Below, piece after piece: positions 41,516 to 60,899 of a stretch of DNA of 64,000 nucleotides. A program made the translations under genes and the position numbers. Each line of letters starts with the position of its first letter. Position 1 is the stretch's first letter. The stretch lies in contig OZ176055.1 in NCBI GenBank assembly GCA_964247055.1, positions 8,618,001 to 8,682,000 on the forward strand, in the 5' to 3' direction. The DNA is from Paragordius varius. Taxonomy: Eukaryota; Nematomorpha. The notes below the pieces were generated by a model. The model did not search any database. It saw nothing but the letters and a program-made list of their open reading frames with translations, and was not told the DNA's origin.

Positions 41516-42604
41516 CCAGTTGTCATAAGTTTCGGGTTAAATAATAAAACGTCAGCGAAGACGCATACGATCGATATTATACAGACCTCATTTACACTAA
41601 ACGACAGACACGCATAAGAAGATTAGAGTCTTTTTATCATGCTATGTCAAATTTTATGCCTGGAAAAGAACATTTGCCTCCCGCATTGCGATTTAAAGAA
41701 ATTGACTGTTGAAAGTTATCGTTTGCTGGCAGAATTATATGGGAACCTGCTCTATCAATTAATACATAGGAAACATGGTTTTGAAATATTAGTTGTAATT
41801 TAATGTGAAAGAGTGTGGTTGCTCTGGTGCACCAGATAACTGCAAAGACACTTAAGAATAAGAGTTATTAGATTTAACAACAATTGACAGAAGCATTTTT
41901 TCGCAAACAAACAATCAACAGATGTCTTTGAGCTTGGAGAAAGACCTAAAAGAACGTTAAATAATCGAAAATCCCACCGTGACCTGTACTGTCGATTTGA
42001 AAATGGCATTTGTAAATTTAAATTGGAAAAATTGTGTTGCCATGCCAAACCGTTCCATCCACAATAAGGCCAAATCGCTTCTGCAAAAAAATCATGCTCT
42101 TGGTCTGGTGTGATCAGCACGGTATTGTTCATAAAAAGTTTTAGAAGTCTGTGAAATTGTTAATCATGCTATCGCTAATCAATACTTTAGAAAACGAATC
42201 ATTTATTGAAGAACATCCGGAATGAGCCAGAAAACAAAGTAAAATATCTTGCTATACGACAATGCTTGGTTTTACTCAGAAAAACCAGTAAAAGGTACCT
42301 TAAATCACTTCGATGAAAAATCTTTCGCATCCGCTCTCAACTATCCTGGACTGGCCCCTAATGGCCAATACAACTTCGGATCAATGGGGCACCCCTTGTC
42401 GGGCAGCACTCCCATAATTTCGAAGACGTTGGAAAATGGCTGGACAAAATGTTTTGCCAAAAAATGAGTTTTTTATGACACGCTATATTACCTAAGAGAT
42501 GAGGGAAGTGGTGGAAGCCGATATATAATATTTAAAAAAAATAATTAATTTGTCACAAATTACATGTGATTTTACCAAAAAATTGGTACTATGAATACAT
42601 CTGG
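41516..42604 (+). mobile_element. Mariner-family transposon, decayed
   Basis: This is a 1089-bp element with TIR-like ends (CCAGTTGTCATAAGTTTCGG at the left, a complement ending ATACATCTGG at the right) and TA on both sides. The transposase frame is broken. Readable pieces in order are MSNFMPGKEHL, QLTEAF, a degenerate DNAWFYSEKP (the catalytic DNA-H block), LNYPGLAPNGQYNFGSMGHP (the family's YSPDLAPSDYxLF region) and FYDTLYYLREMREVVEADI. Stops and frameshifts make it inactive. Full length and internal motif order fit mariner (Tc1/mariner superfamily). Confidence 0.85.
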
Positions 42605-42773
42605 TATGTTAGCTTAACATTGCAAATCAATTAGCTTTTTTAATAAAAACTTAGGTATAATATTTAAATTTTAGGATTATACTTTGAAGTTTGGTATTTT
42701 GAAGCGTTTATAATATTTATAAATAATTTAAAATATTTTATAAACATAGCATATTGATATCTCCAAAGCAGTG

Positions 42774-42830
42774 GTTTCTAACCGGATGGCAACTCCACCC
42801 AAGGGGCGGCGCGAAAAATTTGGAAATAAC
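42774..42830 (+). mobile_element. Possible hAT-type transposon terminus
   Basis: CAGTGGTTTCTAACCGGATG followed by GGGGCGGCGCGAAAAATTTG resembles the CAGTGGTTCTCAACC-type ends of many hAT elements and stands out from the AT-rich flanks. No matching inverted end was found nearby, so only a fragment may remain. Confidence 0.35.
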
Positions 42831-44473
42831 AAATAAAACCATAAACAAATTGTTGGATTTCAGGTGTATCAATCATAATATTATTAAATTATACATTTTT
42901 ATTTCAAATTTTTTGAAAGAGAGTGTCAAGAAATTTTATTTTCAATTTGGTGTAACGTGAAAAAAAGGGACCACTTCTCTAAAGTTTCTAGAAAATTTAA
43001 ATATATAATTTTATTGCCACCAAATTTTACTTATTTTTAAGCCGATAAAAATTAGTATAAAAGATGAGCGCTGATAGAGATCTTTAGCGACGATTTATGT
43101 CAAACAAGCATTTTTTATTAAAAAATGTATGTAAAATAGCTTAAGATACTCTTGGTTATTAAAACTTTTTATAATCATCAAAGCAAAGCATACAATTTGT
43201 TTAAAAAAGAATTTGGATATGAAGATTTTTGTCGCTCAACCCCGGTTTTTCCGTGTTTTGCTTAACTAAAAAAATTCAACACATCTCGAAAATGGGTAAC
43301 TTTCGGAGCTTAGAATAAATTAACTGTGAAAACTAAAAATCTAACTCACTTAAAAATTCACTGATGCTGAGAAAAGTGAGTGGTGCTCGTTAAAAAGGGA
43401 AGAAGAAAAACTCTATGAATGAATAACAACCTTAAAGAAGCCAACCAAACATTATCCGAACTAAACGCCAGATCCTATATTCGCATTGAATGGAGAAGTT
43501 ATATTTTTAATATTGCAGTTAGTCGGAACCTTAGCAAGAACAACAACTAACTTTATTTATAATGTAAAATTTATTTTGTTATCACCGAATAAAATTGCGA
43601 ATATCCCTATAATATTTTCCGCTATAACTTTTAAATCATCTTTGGCGAAAAAAACAAAAATTAAAAAATATTGATTATGCTAAAACGATCGTTTAAAGGC
43701 TATACATATTGAAATATTAATGTCTAAAAATTCATGTATATATAATTTTTAAAATTGTTATTGAATAATAAAAAAATTATTCAAAAAGCTTTCCCAGCAA
43801 TTTGGTTTAAAATTTTCATCTTTATTGAAATTATTACTGCTTTTTTGAATCCCTTTAAATTCTTGGTTAATTGATAAATAGGTTATTACACAAATGGAAA
43901 TTTAATATTAATTTGATCATCTATGGATGTTGCCAGCATTGTGCGAAGTTAAGACCTAAACCACAAAATCAATTTGTCATTAAGCGACTTATAACTTAGA
44001 TTTCTAAAAACTCTGATTTAGTAAATTTTAGGTAATTTGAAAACGATTAGCCTATTTTTCATATTTAAGAATTAGTATACAGTATTTTTTACCTTTAATT
44101 TATATAACTAGTAAATTTATTATTAAAATATAAAATTTTTTGGTTTTCAAAAGTAATATGCATTTTACAAAAAGGACTAAATTTTTATATGATAGATGCC
44201 AGAATCAAAACATCTTAACATTCAATGTTATATGGCAAATAGTTTATTCTATTTGATAGTAAAAAAAATTCCCACAACCAATTTATTTTTTTTTCAAATT
44301 GTGAATTTTAGTAGAGGTGATATGCAGCAAAAAACAAACATTCAAGTGAAAATTTCAATAATAATTGACATTCTTCCCTTAATTAATTATCATTTTTTCA
44401 ATATTTTCAAAATCATCTTTTCACATCAAATTTTTTATTACAAAAAATTTTTTTAAAATATACCTGTTAATAA

Positions 44474-44476
<3 letters not shown>

Positions 44477-44514
<38 letters not shown>
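44477..44514. repeat. (TA)n microsatellite
   Basis: Uninterrupted TA dinucleotide run of about 38 bp. Confidence 0.95.
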
Positions 44515-44519
<5 letters not shown>

Positions 44520-46407
44520 ATTTGTCGGTCAATTAACCACAATCTATATCCGATATTTCCTATTTTACCTTATGCTTTTTATTATGAAAAAATATTTTTT
44601 ATCTCTTTTTATCAATCATTCGATCGATTTAAGGAAATTGTCCATCCGCAACATAGGCATATATAATATTTCCTATTTTTAGATAATAAAAAAAAAAATA
44701 AGGTGTACTTATGTATAAAAATACAGGTAAATGTTTTTTTACGAGATATATCTTATTTTATTTTTTTGTAAAACATCAAGTAAGTAAGTAAGCATCTTTT
44801 TATCAAAATTTTATATTTTTTATGTTTTTATCATTATTAATTTCCTCCTTCCGATACCAAACTCTTCTTGCTATTTTCCTTCACCTTTGCTAAGCCTTAG
44901 AAAAAAAAATGTTGTTGAATTTTATTTTTACGTCAAACTTTATTGTGACTGACTATATATATATATATATATATATAATTTTATTTAATATACTTGAATT
45001 ACATATAAATACCTTAAATAATTAATATATTGACTCTATTTTTACTATATATTTTATACCGCCATTAAATCTGACTAATATTCTCTCTATATACATAAAA
45101 AATTGAGAGTCCCTTTTATTCAATATAAAAAGTACTTCAACTTCTAATATAAAAATAAAAAAATACCACAAAATAAATCTTATATTATTCACATTCGACT
45201 ATTTCATCTTAATTTTAATATTATTATTATTATTATCATTATTAAAACAATATTTAATTGTATTGTATTCAAAAAAAACTATAAAACAAAAAAGGACAAA
45301 ATTTTCGGTGTTACAATTGCCTTGAAGCCATATATATATATGTATATATTTTGGATAATATACATTATATATTTCAAAGATTTTTTTTAACAATTAATAA
45401 TAAGATATAAAAAAGAATACTTTATAAAAGCTGGATAAATGAAATATATTTAAATGCGACAAACTTTTAAGCAAAAATCGAGTCAATATACCTCAATACA
45501 CGGAAAATTTATACATACATACATATATAATATAAATATACCGCCGAATTTTTTTCCTTTACTAGAAAATTGGACTTGCTTTTTTGTGAAGAGAGAAAAC
45601 AAAGTCTATGAATAATTAACCAAATTTCTTTACATATAAATTTCGAAAAAAAAAACCAAAAAAAATTTTTATAATATAATAAATTCAAAAATTTTTGGTT
45701 TGATAACCGCACTTTTTTTACCTTTGTCGGTATATTTTTCATAGCTGTTGTTTACATTATAGCAAATATAAAAGAGTGGACAAAGTACACTCGAGAATCC
45801 TCTTATTATACAATACATTTTACGAATTCAAATAATAAATGTAATAATATTAACATTTAAAAAGTAGTGATCTATAATAATATGTTTTTGATTAACTTAA
45901 GTACCTTTTTAAATAAACCACTTGTTGACTTTATTGAATTGTAGTGTATTAAAAGATGAGATGACATAATTTAAAACCATGTGTCTCCGGAGACTACCCC
46001 CTACTTGAAATGAAAATGTAAAAATCAAACATTTTTTCCCCCTAAAATTAGTAAAAAACAATTTTTATTCTATCAAATATATATTAATTTATTATTGTAA
46101 TATTAACAGGTGAAATTTTGATTTAACTTATTTAAACATATATATAAGAATAATACAGAAGACAAGAAATTATTGGTGGTATTGTTAGGTAATTTCGATT
46201 TTTATGATTATATTATTATTCGGAAGAAATCATTAGGCGTTAACAACATACTTTTACTCCAAATAAAAAACACAGATTTTTGATTTTGAAATGTCATAAA
46301 ATAAATAATTTAAATACATAATACATAAAAAATATTTGTAACATGGTAGGTAAGTAAGTAATTTTATTTTAATGGGGGGGGGGGGGATTTCATATGATCG
46401 TGAATCC

Positions 46408-49400
46408 TTAAATAAGGAAAGGAACATATTGTTGCCTATTGACCGATGTTGGTCCGATCATTGAATAATTACTGTTATGGTTGTTTATGCAATTATTTTC
46501 ATATTTTAACTGTTGTTGTTGATTATGTTCATCGGTTTCTGAAGTTGAATTTACAGAGTTATCTGTTAAGGATGATGAAGTTTCAAGACTATTGCAATTA
46601 CTAATATTAATGTGACTCAAATTAGGATTTGGAGCTAGAAAGCTTTGGGGGTAATATGGGTGTGGAGTTACGATTTCTTCCATTTGATATAACTTTCTTG
46701 GGTCTTTCATAGTATTTTTGTGAACTAAATTGTTTGTGTTAAATTGCTCAAATGGGCTGGTATTTTTAACATTTTGAAAACTATTTTGATTACTATTTTC
46801 AGGATTATGGTAAATATAATTATTATTGTTAACATTTGACCTTTCTTTTGTTTGGTGGTGTGAGGGAGAGCGGTTGTTGATGGTTGTTAAATCACTCGGT
46901 AGGGCATATAAATTTGTTTTGCCTGTCCCATGGCTAATAGATAAGGCATATTGATGGTAATCTTTTGGATAGTAATGATTAATTATTGAATTATTGATTA
47001 CATCCATACTGCCATAATTTAGGATACTATTATTGTAATTAGTATTACCATTATAAAGGTATGAATTTATGTTGACTGGAGAAGAGGTGTAATCAGTAGA
47101 TAACATTATTTGATTTAGATGATTTTGATTTTGATGATTTGGGATTAAATCATTCCTGTTAGGCTGTAATAAAGGTATTGGTATATTAGTTTGATCCACA
47201 TCTCTGGATAAAGGAATTGGTTCGGAGGAAGCAAGAATGTTATATCGATTATTATGGATATTATTGGTATACCCAGGGGAGGATTTCATTTGTTCGTTTG
47301 AATGACAAAAATTTGTCAGTGTTGATGTGTTACCTCCTGTTACCACCGTAACAGAAAAAGGTGGTGTACAGTGGCCATTTTTAGTTGGACCATTATTTCT
47401 AGCATTGCAATCTGTGAAAACTATGGTTGTCACCGTAGATATAAAAATTTCAGGCTTTAGATGATTAATATTTATGCAATTTTGATCGGTGGATGATGGT
47501 AGTAGACTACTACCTTGCCAAGACAAACTTTTGAGTGAAACATTGTCAGTGGTGTCTTTACTATTTTCTTCGGTAGTTTCGTCCTCATCACCATCGAAAT
47601 CGGGGGAATAAGCGCCATCTCCATCTTCCCCTTCCTCGTCAGATTTTCCTGGGTTATGTCTCACAATTTTTTTGTATTTTGAGCGTCGATTTTGGAACCA
47701 AATCTTAACCTATACATACCACCAAAAAAGTAAGTTTAGTTAAAGAAAAAATGTGTTATACTATATGTTTAAGTTGCAAAAATGAGTTAGTTTAAATTGA
47801 AATGAAATTGGATTTGATTGGCTGGTAAATTAACATAAAGGCAGTCAATTTTATTTAGTTTTCATTTTTGGCTTTGGGGGGGTCATTTAGTCGGGGATAG
47901 GGTCATTTAGCATGATTTATTATTTCACTTATAAAAAATTATTCTCGCTAAAATTTTATAATATTCGCATCAGTTATTTTCAAAGAATATCAAATTTAGT
48001 CTAAATTATTATAAAGACGTTTTGTTCTATGCATACTATTAAAAAAGTTTGTTTTTCTACGAATTAATCACAGTTAGATTTTTTCGCTTATAATATAAAA
48101 ACTACTTTCTTTAGGGTTATTTTAAAAAATAATCGTAATTAACAGGTGCTTATTTTATATGGATTACAGTTTGACATTTATTTATATGTTGTAAATATAA
48201 CCGAGGTTACTATAAAATTTAAATGTTTTACATTTCATAAAAAATACTTATAGTTTGCTATGGGTTTTTAAAATATGAAACAATTATATTTACCCATTAT
48301 TATTTATTCATTTATATTATAAAAACTTAACTTTTGATCAAATTTTTGTCATTTAACTAAATTAGAAAATAAAATTAAATAAAAATTAAAACCTGAGTTT
48401 GGGTTAGACCAAGGGTGGCTGCTAACTCAGCCCTTTCAGGCAAGGCTAAATACTGAGTCCTTTGAAATCTTCGATTTAATTGTTGCAATTGAACACTCGA
48501 GTATATCGTCCGTGGTTTTCGTAGTTTTTTATTCTTGTATTTTGCTATAAAATGGATATATATTTCCAACATATTTTTGTTTTTAGTGATAAAATTTTAA
48601 AAATATTAGATAATATCGTATTATATATGTATATAATATGCTAAATTTGACATTCAAGGTTTTTATTGCGACAGTCTACTTCATTTTTCCAAAATTGTTT
48701 AAACAAAAAACAACACATAAAGTTTTGATTGACATTTAAAATTAAAAAAATGTTAAGCGTTAGCGATTAGTTAGTTAGTTGTCTTAAGATTTTATTTGGA
48801 AAATTGGTTAACTTTTTAATCATGAAAAATAAGTTTTTGTATTTATTACAAAATTTACTTAAAATCTAAATTAAAATTATTTAAAATACGACAAATATGA
48901 GGAAATACAACTATTTATCTTAAACCAAACTTTTCGACCTTGGATAAATTTAATGCTATTTTTGATGCAGTTCCTTATTAATTTTAAAATAGAGATTAAA
49001 TTGTCTAAATTTTCTTAAGATTTTAGCTTTATTAGTTTTTCATATGTCAGGCTATAAAATCAATCGCGATAGCTAAACGAAACTTTCTTAGACCAACTAT
49101 TTTTTCCGATTTTTTATACATAATTCAATAATTATAACATAATTAAATACTTTCAACATCTCTGTATGCAGTTGTTGATTTTTTCAAAGAAAGATCCCCA
49201 TTCTGAGAGCTATATGGGTGATAAGGCGTGTTTCTATACGAATTATTTATTGAGGGGCTGATATTTGAAGTAGAAGAATTATTTATTTTTATAATATTTC
49301 TACCCGCATTATTTTTATGTTGTTGACTATTATAATTTGTAGTGTTGTTTTGAACCGATTGATTAACCGTAAAAGGTGCAGTTTGATTCGATGACGATGA

Positions 49401-49748
49401 AAATGTGGGAACTATATCGATGATTGAATAGGAAGAATTGTTTAAGGATTTTTTATTTTCAACATAGTTGTTTGGGGATAATCCATATATATGATTTGGA
49501 TAATTCGGATTAATGTCATTACTTTGTTGATGATAAATTAGGTTGGAATTACAGTTGATACCATCGTGGTCTTCATCGAGAAAAAACTTTTTATTAAACA
49601 TATTTTTGAGATTAATAAGCTCAGATTTTTCAATAGTGCTGTTTGATATGGTGGCATCAGGCGTAACATTTAAATTGTTTAAATTATTTTCAATAGCATA
49701 ATTATTCCTGTTGTTACCAATATTGTGATTAAAATTCATAATATCCAT
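46408..49748 (-). CDS. Dlx: Distal-less/Dlx homeobox transcription factor
   Basis: A nuclear DNA-binding developmental regulator. Coding exons on the complement: 49151-49748, 48393-48544 and 46408-47709, total 2052 nt (683 aa). The homeodomain spans exons 2-3: [20 protein letters not shown], then [24 protein letters not shown], then [14 protein letters not shown]. This is the Dlx class signature, and the intron between TQTQ and VKIW falls within helix 3 as in other Dlx genes. The N-terminal 200 residues and the long C-terminal tail are Asn/Ser-rich, with an acidic stretch ([10 protein letters not shown]) just after the homeodomain. The total length is well above the 250-330 aa usual for the family. 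A strong acceptor at 49755-49756 just upstream of the ATG suggests an additional noncoding first exon. Confidence 0.97.
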
Positions 49749-49754
49749 TTTATG

Positions 49755-49770
49755 CTGCGGATAAAACAGA
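49755..49770 (-). promoter_or_regulatory. Likely 3' splice site of a Dlx 5'-UTR intron
   Basis: On the minus strand TTTTCTGTTTTATCCGCAG ends six nucleotides before the Dlx ATG, a good acceptor with a pyrimidine-rich tract. It implies a noncoding exon further right that I could not locate. Confidence 0.5.
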
Positions 49771-49846
49771 AAATATAGAATAAATTATATATTTTGTATA
49801 CCAAACAGAATTTTATTTTATTTTAAAAAACATTTTACTAAATAAA

Positions 49847-49847
<1 letters not shown>

Positions 49848-49906
<59 letters not shown>
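49848..49906. repeat. (TA)n microsatellite upstream of the Dlx coding start
   Basis: Nearly uninterrupted TA run of about 58 bp, within the presumed 5' intron or promoter region of Dlx. Confidence 0.95.
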
Positions 49907-49910
<4 letters not shown>

Positions 49911-52900
49911 AATCCATATAGCGACAAATATTCTCGCGCATTATAAAAAAAATAATAAAAAAACGAAGAGGTCTGTCACTTAAATGATTGACGTATGTTT
50001 TTTTATATATATATCGATAAAAATAAAAATATATTTAACCTTAATTTCTATTGATAAAAAATTCCAAATAAATAAAATTTTTATTAACCGGATAAGATGT
50101 ATTTAATAAAAAATAAAAGTTAATATAGAGTTCAAAGAATCTAAATTTATGGGGAGGTTTATATAAAGTTTAAAAAAATTTTTTAGAAAAAATTGTAAAA
50201 AATTATTAATAAGTTTAAAGTTAAATTTTTCCCAATAATTAACGGGAACTTTTATATCTATATATAAAATTATATGATTATGCAATAAAAAATTTTTATG
50301 TGTGGGATTGATTGTGGAAAGAAAATGAAAATATATAAATGATATTGATAAAATATATTTATATATATATAATAGCAAATATTTCTGTCGCCTGTTATTT
50401 GTAACATCTATTGTCATTTATAATAAGTGAAATTATTTTTGATTTTGTAATATCTTAAAAATTTTAATCAGATCTAAATACATATATTTTTAAGTGGTTT
50501 TAAAATTCTTTTGTGATGTTTATATATAAAAGTTTATTTAACTTAAAGAGTGTTAGTTATTTAAGATTTTTATATTTTAACCATAAAATCATTTTATATA
50601 AATATATAATTTAAAATTCATTATTGCAAAATTGAGTTTTTTTTCAAAAAAAATAAATAAAACAAAATTTAACACCAAAAAATAAATTAAAAAAAGTTTT
50701 AGAATGTCTAAAATTATATTTTAAATCGCGTGTGTAGCCATTTTGTCTTTCCTATTAATATTTATGAATGTGTTTTTTTGTGCTTCAAAATATGAGAATA
50801 TGAAAAAAAAATAATTGACATTTTTCCACCATACTTTTTTTATAAAACACAAAAATTAATATTTTAATAAACTAATTTATAATACTATTTTTTATTATTT
50901 TTTTATTAGCAACAACAAATATTTTATGGGATGATTCTCGACTACTAGAAATAAATGAGATTTCAAATATTATACCTGTAAAAGTTCAAGTTAAAACATT
51001 TTTTATATATATGTATATAATTAAGCGAGCGTAAAAAATTACCTAATTTTATATTTTATTATATATATATATATATATAAATAAATATAAAATTGAACAA
51101 AATAAATGTTGTGAGATGTTTTAAGAATTTTTTTAACAAAAAAAATAAAAAAAGGAAATATATCATAAAATCCACAGTTCACCTTTTTAAATAGTATAAT
51201 AATAAACTCAACTTATAAGATGATATATATATATATTATATTGCGAATTTACCTAATGTTAAGAAAAATATTAAACCTATAATTATTTTGGTATTATTTT
51301 TGTTATATATGTATATACATCATTTTGTAGCATATATTATATATTTTAACATTAGAGGCACCTCAGATAATAAACCAAAAACCAAAATTATTACTATTTA
51401 TTTATTAACCTTAAAATATTAATAACCAACTATATTCCCTTCTCACGCCTTCCTGGAAAGCTTGAACACTCATATGAAAATTAAATTTTTATTTTTAACA
51501 ATCATTATGATATAAAATAAAATCAAGAAAATTTAAAATATCTAAAATCTATAAAAATGAAAAGAGAATTTCATATTGATAAATTTTATTTTTAACATAA
51601 TTGTTCAAAAAACAAATCATTTGGATATTGCAAAGGTGAAGTATATAGTACCTAATAAATCATAAATAAATGTCCTTTTTTGGTTTTTTACACACAGAAA
51701 ATTTTTAAAGCTTAGCTCACAAAAAAATTTATGACATATCAATGATATACAACCTTAAAGAATTGAATCTATAATGTATATTGATTCATTAATAATTCTC
51801 ATTTGAGATTGTATGTAGTATTCAAAATCTTTTATCATTTCTTCTCCTTAAAGAATATGTTTAAAAAATTGGTCGTCCTTTTATATATATAGGTTTTTTT
51901 GTATGGTTGAATAAATTTTTAAGTCATTTTTTGTCTGTTCTATTCTATTCCATTCTATTTTATTCTACATGTTTTGTGTACGTCAAGGTTTTAAATAATT
52001 TATAAAGTCGTACTTTTTGTGTGGTGCTTTAAAATTTTTTTCTTCATATGCTACACACACGAAAGGTTGAGCAGGTAAAAATATATTTATCTAAATGTTA
52101 AGAATTAGGTTTTTTTGGCTATTTATTAACCAAGACAAGAATAAAAAATAGAATATATATTTTTATTTAAAAAATAAGGTATAGTTTAGTTGTGTCTTTC
52201 TGTTTCGAAATTTCCTTTTATATAGCGATATATATACATCACTAATGATTATTGATTATGGATAGAAATAGCAAATGATAATTTTTTATACATCTTCCAA
52301 AAAATAAATGTCCTGTTTAATATCTCTTTTTTTTGCTATTTGCGTTTGAGAATGTATGCGTGCAATGCAAAGCTAATATATTTTTGGTATGTACTTTGAG
52401 AGAAATAGAGTTAATACTAGATGGCTATAATATAAAGTTTTACTTTATCTATTCCCACAATATAGATAGGTATTTGATACATAAAATTTGAGTTTTTTTT
52501 GGCAAAAAAATGTGTGTTATCTTGTTACGTGCGTACTAAATTAAGAAAAATCTATTTAAAAAGGATAGATAGATAGATCGATCAGAATTACTAGTGTTTC
52601 TTATTTTTCACGAATCCTAAGAAAATGAAACATTAGTTTTTTGACATTGTCGCTGTTTTATATCAGCATTTTTGGATTAAAAGGGTAAATCTTCCTAATG
52701 TGCTACTATAATATAATGAGATCACATAAGGTAAAAAAAAGCCTGTCCGTTGTTCTGTTTTAAAGGGAAAATGTTTTAAGTATTTTAAGGCAAATAAAAA
52801 TAATTTGTGATTGAGTTATTTTAACATAATAAAAATTTTAAAATTCATATACTATAATTTTAATTCAATGACAAATTTAATCGGTGCAAATTAGACATAT

Positions 52901-53177
52901 CTTTCGGCTTTTAATTAGATTATATATAAAACAGTTAATTTTAATATCAACCGATGTTATATTTTAATAACAAAACTAAAAGTGTAAAATGTTGGATTGG
53001 GTGAACATTCTCATTTTGGACGAAAAGCAGCCAAAAGATTAAAGAATATAACTATTAAATACAAAATAAAAAAAGGAATATCTTAATTATGGTGAACTAA
53101 TGGATAAATCAAATAATACCCAGTCATAATGAAACTTCAAAAAAAGAATTTTGAATCATATCAAGATCATTTGTGTA
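49907..53177. other. Upstream region of Dlx
   Basis: About 3.3 kb of extremely AT-rich DNA that would hold the Dlx promoter and 5' UTR exon. Visible structure is limited to (TA)n tracts (about 51059-51078), a TATTC-type pentamer run (about 51937-51965) and a GATA run (about 52565-52580). A 104-codon minus-strand ORF at 50103-50417 is low-complexity and not supported. Confidence 0.5.
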
Positions 53178-54300
53178 CCAGGTCTGGTCTAAGTTATTAC
53201 CGGTTTAACTAAGATAAGACGTCAGCGAATGTAGACGATTAATTTAATACTATTAGGTCCATAACACTAAACGAGAAACACGTTTATCAAAAAATTAACT
53301 TATATTTATCACTCAGTCATCATGTCGAATTTTATGCCTGAAAAGAATGCGGCACGCATAGCCATCAAATGAAAAAGGCTGAATATAGATTGTTTGCTGG
53401 CAATAGCATACTGTACTGAGAATATGTTCTATCGATTTACCATGTAAAAGATGATTTCGCAACATTAAAATCTTTTATAAAGAGTTTGGGCGACTGGTAA
53501 ACCACATAGTTGTGAAGAATATCTAATGCAAAGTTATTGGTTGATAACCCAACTGAGACTCAACAGCAATTGTCAGTATCATTCCATGCATCGCAATATC
53601 ATTCAGCAGAAGTCTTTTATCAATAAAAAGATTGATAATGCGTTCTGACCAGAAAACTTGAATCCAATTATCAAAAATCGCTAAATGGCTTGAAAAATCC
53701 GCTTTCGCGAGGAAAATTTTTATCAAAATGTGAGGAGAATTCTCTTGATTATGTAAATCCAAAGCAGAAAAATTGTAGCTTTTACCTTTGAAAGACTGGA
53801 AAAAAACTCCACTCTGCGTCTGATAATACCAGAGCGATATTGTGTATTCTGAACTTTTAAAAACCCATTGAAACCGTTAAAACACAACGCTATCGCCTAC
53901 AATAAACCATGGATTAATGCAAAAACAACAGGAATGGGCCAGAAGACATGGCAAATTGACAATGCTCCGTCTCATACAGCAAAACCAGTGAACAGCTTAA
54001 AATCCCTTCGATGGATTTGCGCATCATCTGAACTCTACTGAACTGGCCCATCTTACTAAAAAAACTTCGCATTAATAGAGCACACCCTCGAAGAGCAGTA
54101 TTTCAATAATTTGAAGACGCTGAAAAATGGCTTGATGAATAGTTTCAGAAAAACAATCAAATTTTCTGGGCATTCATATGCTACCAGGGAAATGAAAGCC
54201 GATAAATATTTTACACGGACTAAAAATTTGATTTCCTTTCTTAAATGTTTTTTTGCCAAAAAACCGATAAAATTTTTAACTACACATAACTGATATTTTA
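53178..54300 (+). mobile_element. Second decayed mariner copy
   Basis: It is related to the element at 41516. Both carry GACGTCAGCGAA and an ACTAAACGAxAxACACG stretch near the left end. The broken frame reads MSNFMPEK early and QIDNAPSHTAKPVNSLKSL (the DNA-H catalytic block) late. Stops and frameshifts abound. The left end (CCAGGTCTGG) is preceded by TA; the right end is not clear and is given approximately. Confidence 0.75.
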
Positions 54301-54832
54301 CTGCAAATTATATAAAAGGGTAAGTTGCTTTAGTTGAGTAATGCAAATTAGCAAACAACATTTTAAAATTAAGTGCGTAGAGAAAATAAGTTTTTTTTGC
54401 TTTTTCTTCTATCCGTCGAAAATCGGGGCAAATCCATGTGGTGGGCTTAGAAGTTCTATATAAACTATGGCACATATGTGGATTACAGAGACCTACACTA
54501 AAATACGACCATTTAAATTTTCTGTTTTTGGGAATATTTTTTGAGCGGAGAAGGATGGAGATTATATGTTTGCCAATGGAATCATTATTAATAAAATGCT
54601 AATAAGGGTTCGATTTCTATTTGATTTGCTTAGAATGAACCATTTTATATGACAAATTCTACTCTATTTCCAAAGAATTATCTTAGTTGTTCGTATAAAA
54701 AACATTTATTAAATTCATATATAGTTAGTTATATTAATATGTAAGTATGTATGTGTGATTTTTTGTAAAAAAAATATATAAAACAAAAAAGACAAATTAT
54801 AAAATATTGCATTATCTTTTTTTTATTTTTTA

Positions 54833-60899
<6,067 letters not shown>

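Larger units (their letters stand above)
42605..46407. other. Gene-poor spacer downstream of Dlx
   Basis: About 3.8 kb of AT-rich DNA. It contains a possible hAT-type terminus (42774), (TA)n runs at about 44477-44514 and 44957-44978, and a poly-G tract at about 46374-46386 close to the Dlx stop codon. Short ORFs here are low-complexity and show no family motif. The 3' UTR of Dlx presumably lies at its right end. Confidence 0.5.

Noticed and set aside
41516-42604. Functional mariner transposase gene
   Set aside because: The frame is interrupted by several stops and frameshifts and catalytic motifs are degenerate.
43060-43674. Possible transposase remnants following the hAT-like terminus
   Set aside because: Short disconnected frames only, with no catalytic or zinc-finger motif that could be named.
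50103-50417. 104-codon minus-strand ORF upstream of Dlx
   Set aside because: Phe/Ile/Lys/Asn/Tyr-rich low-complexity translation of AT-rich DNA with no motif or splice context.
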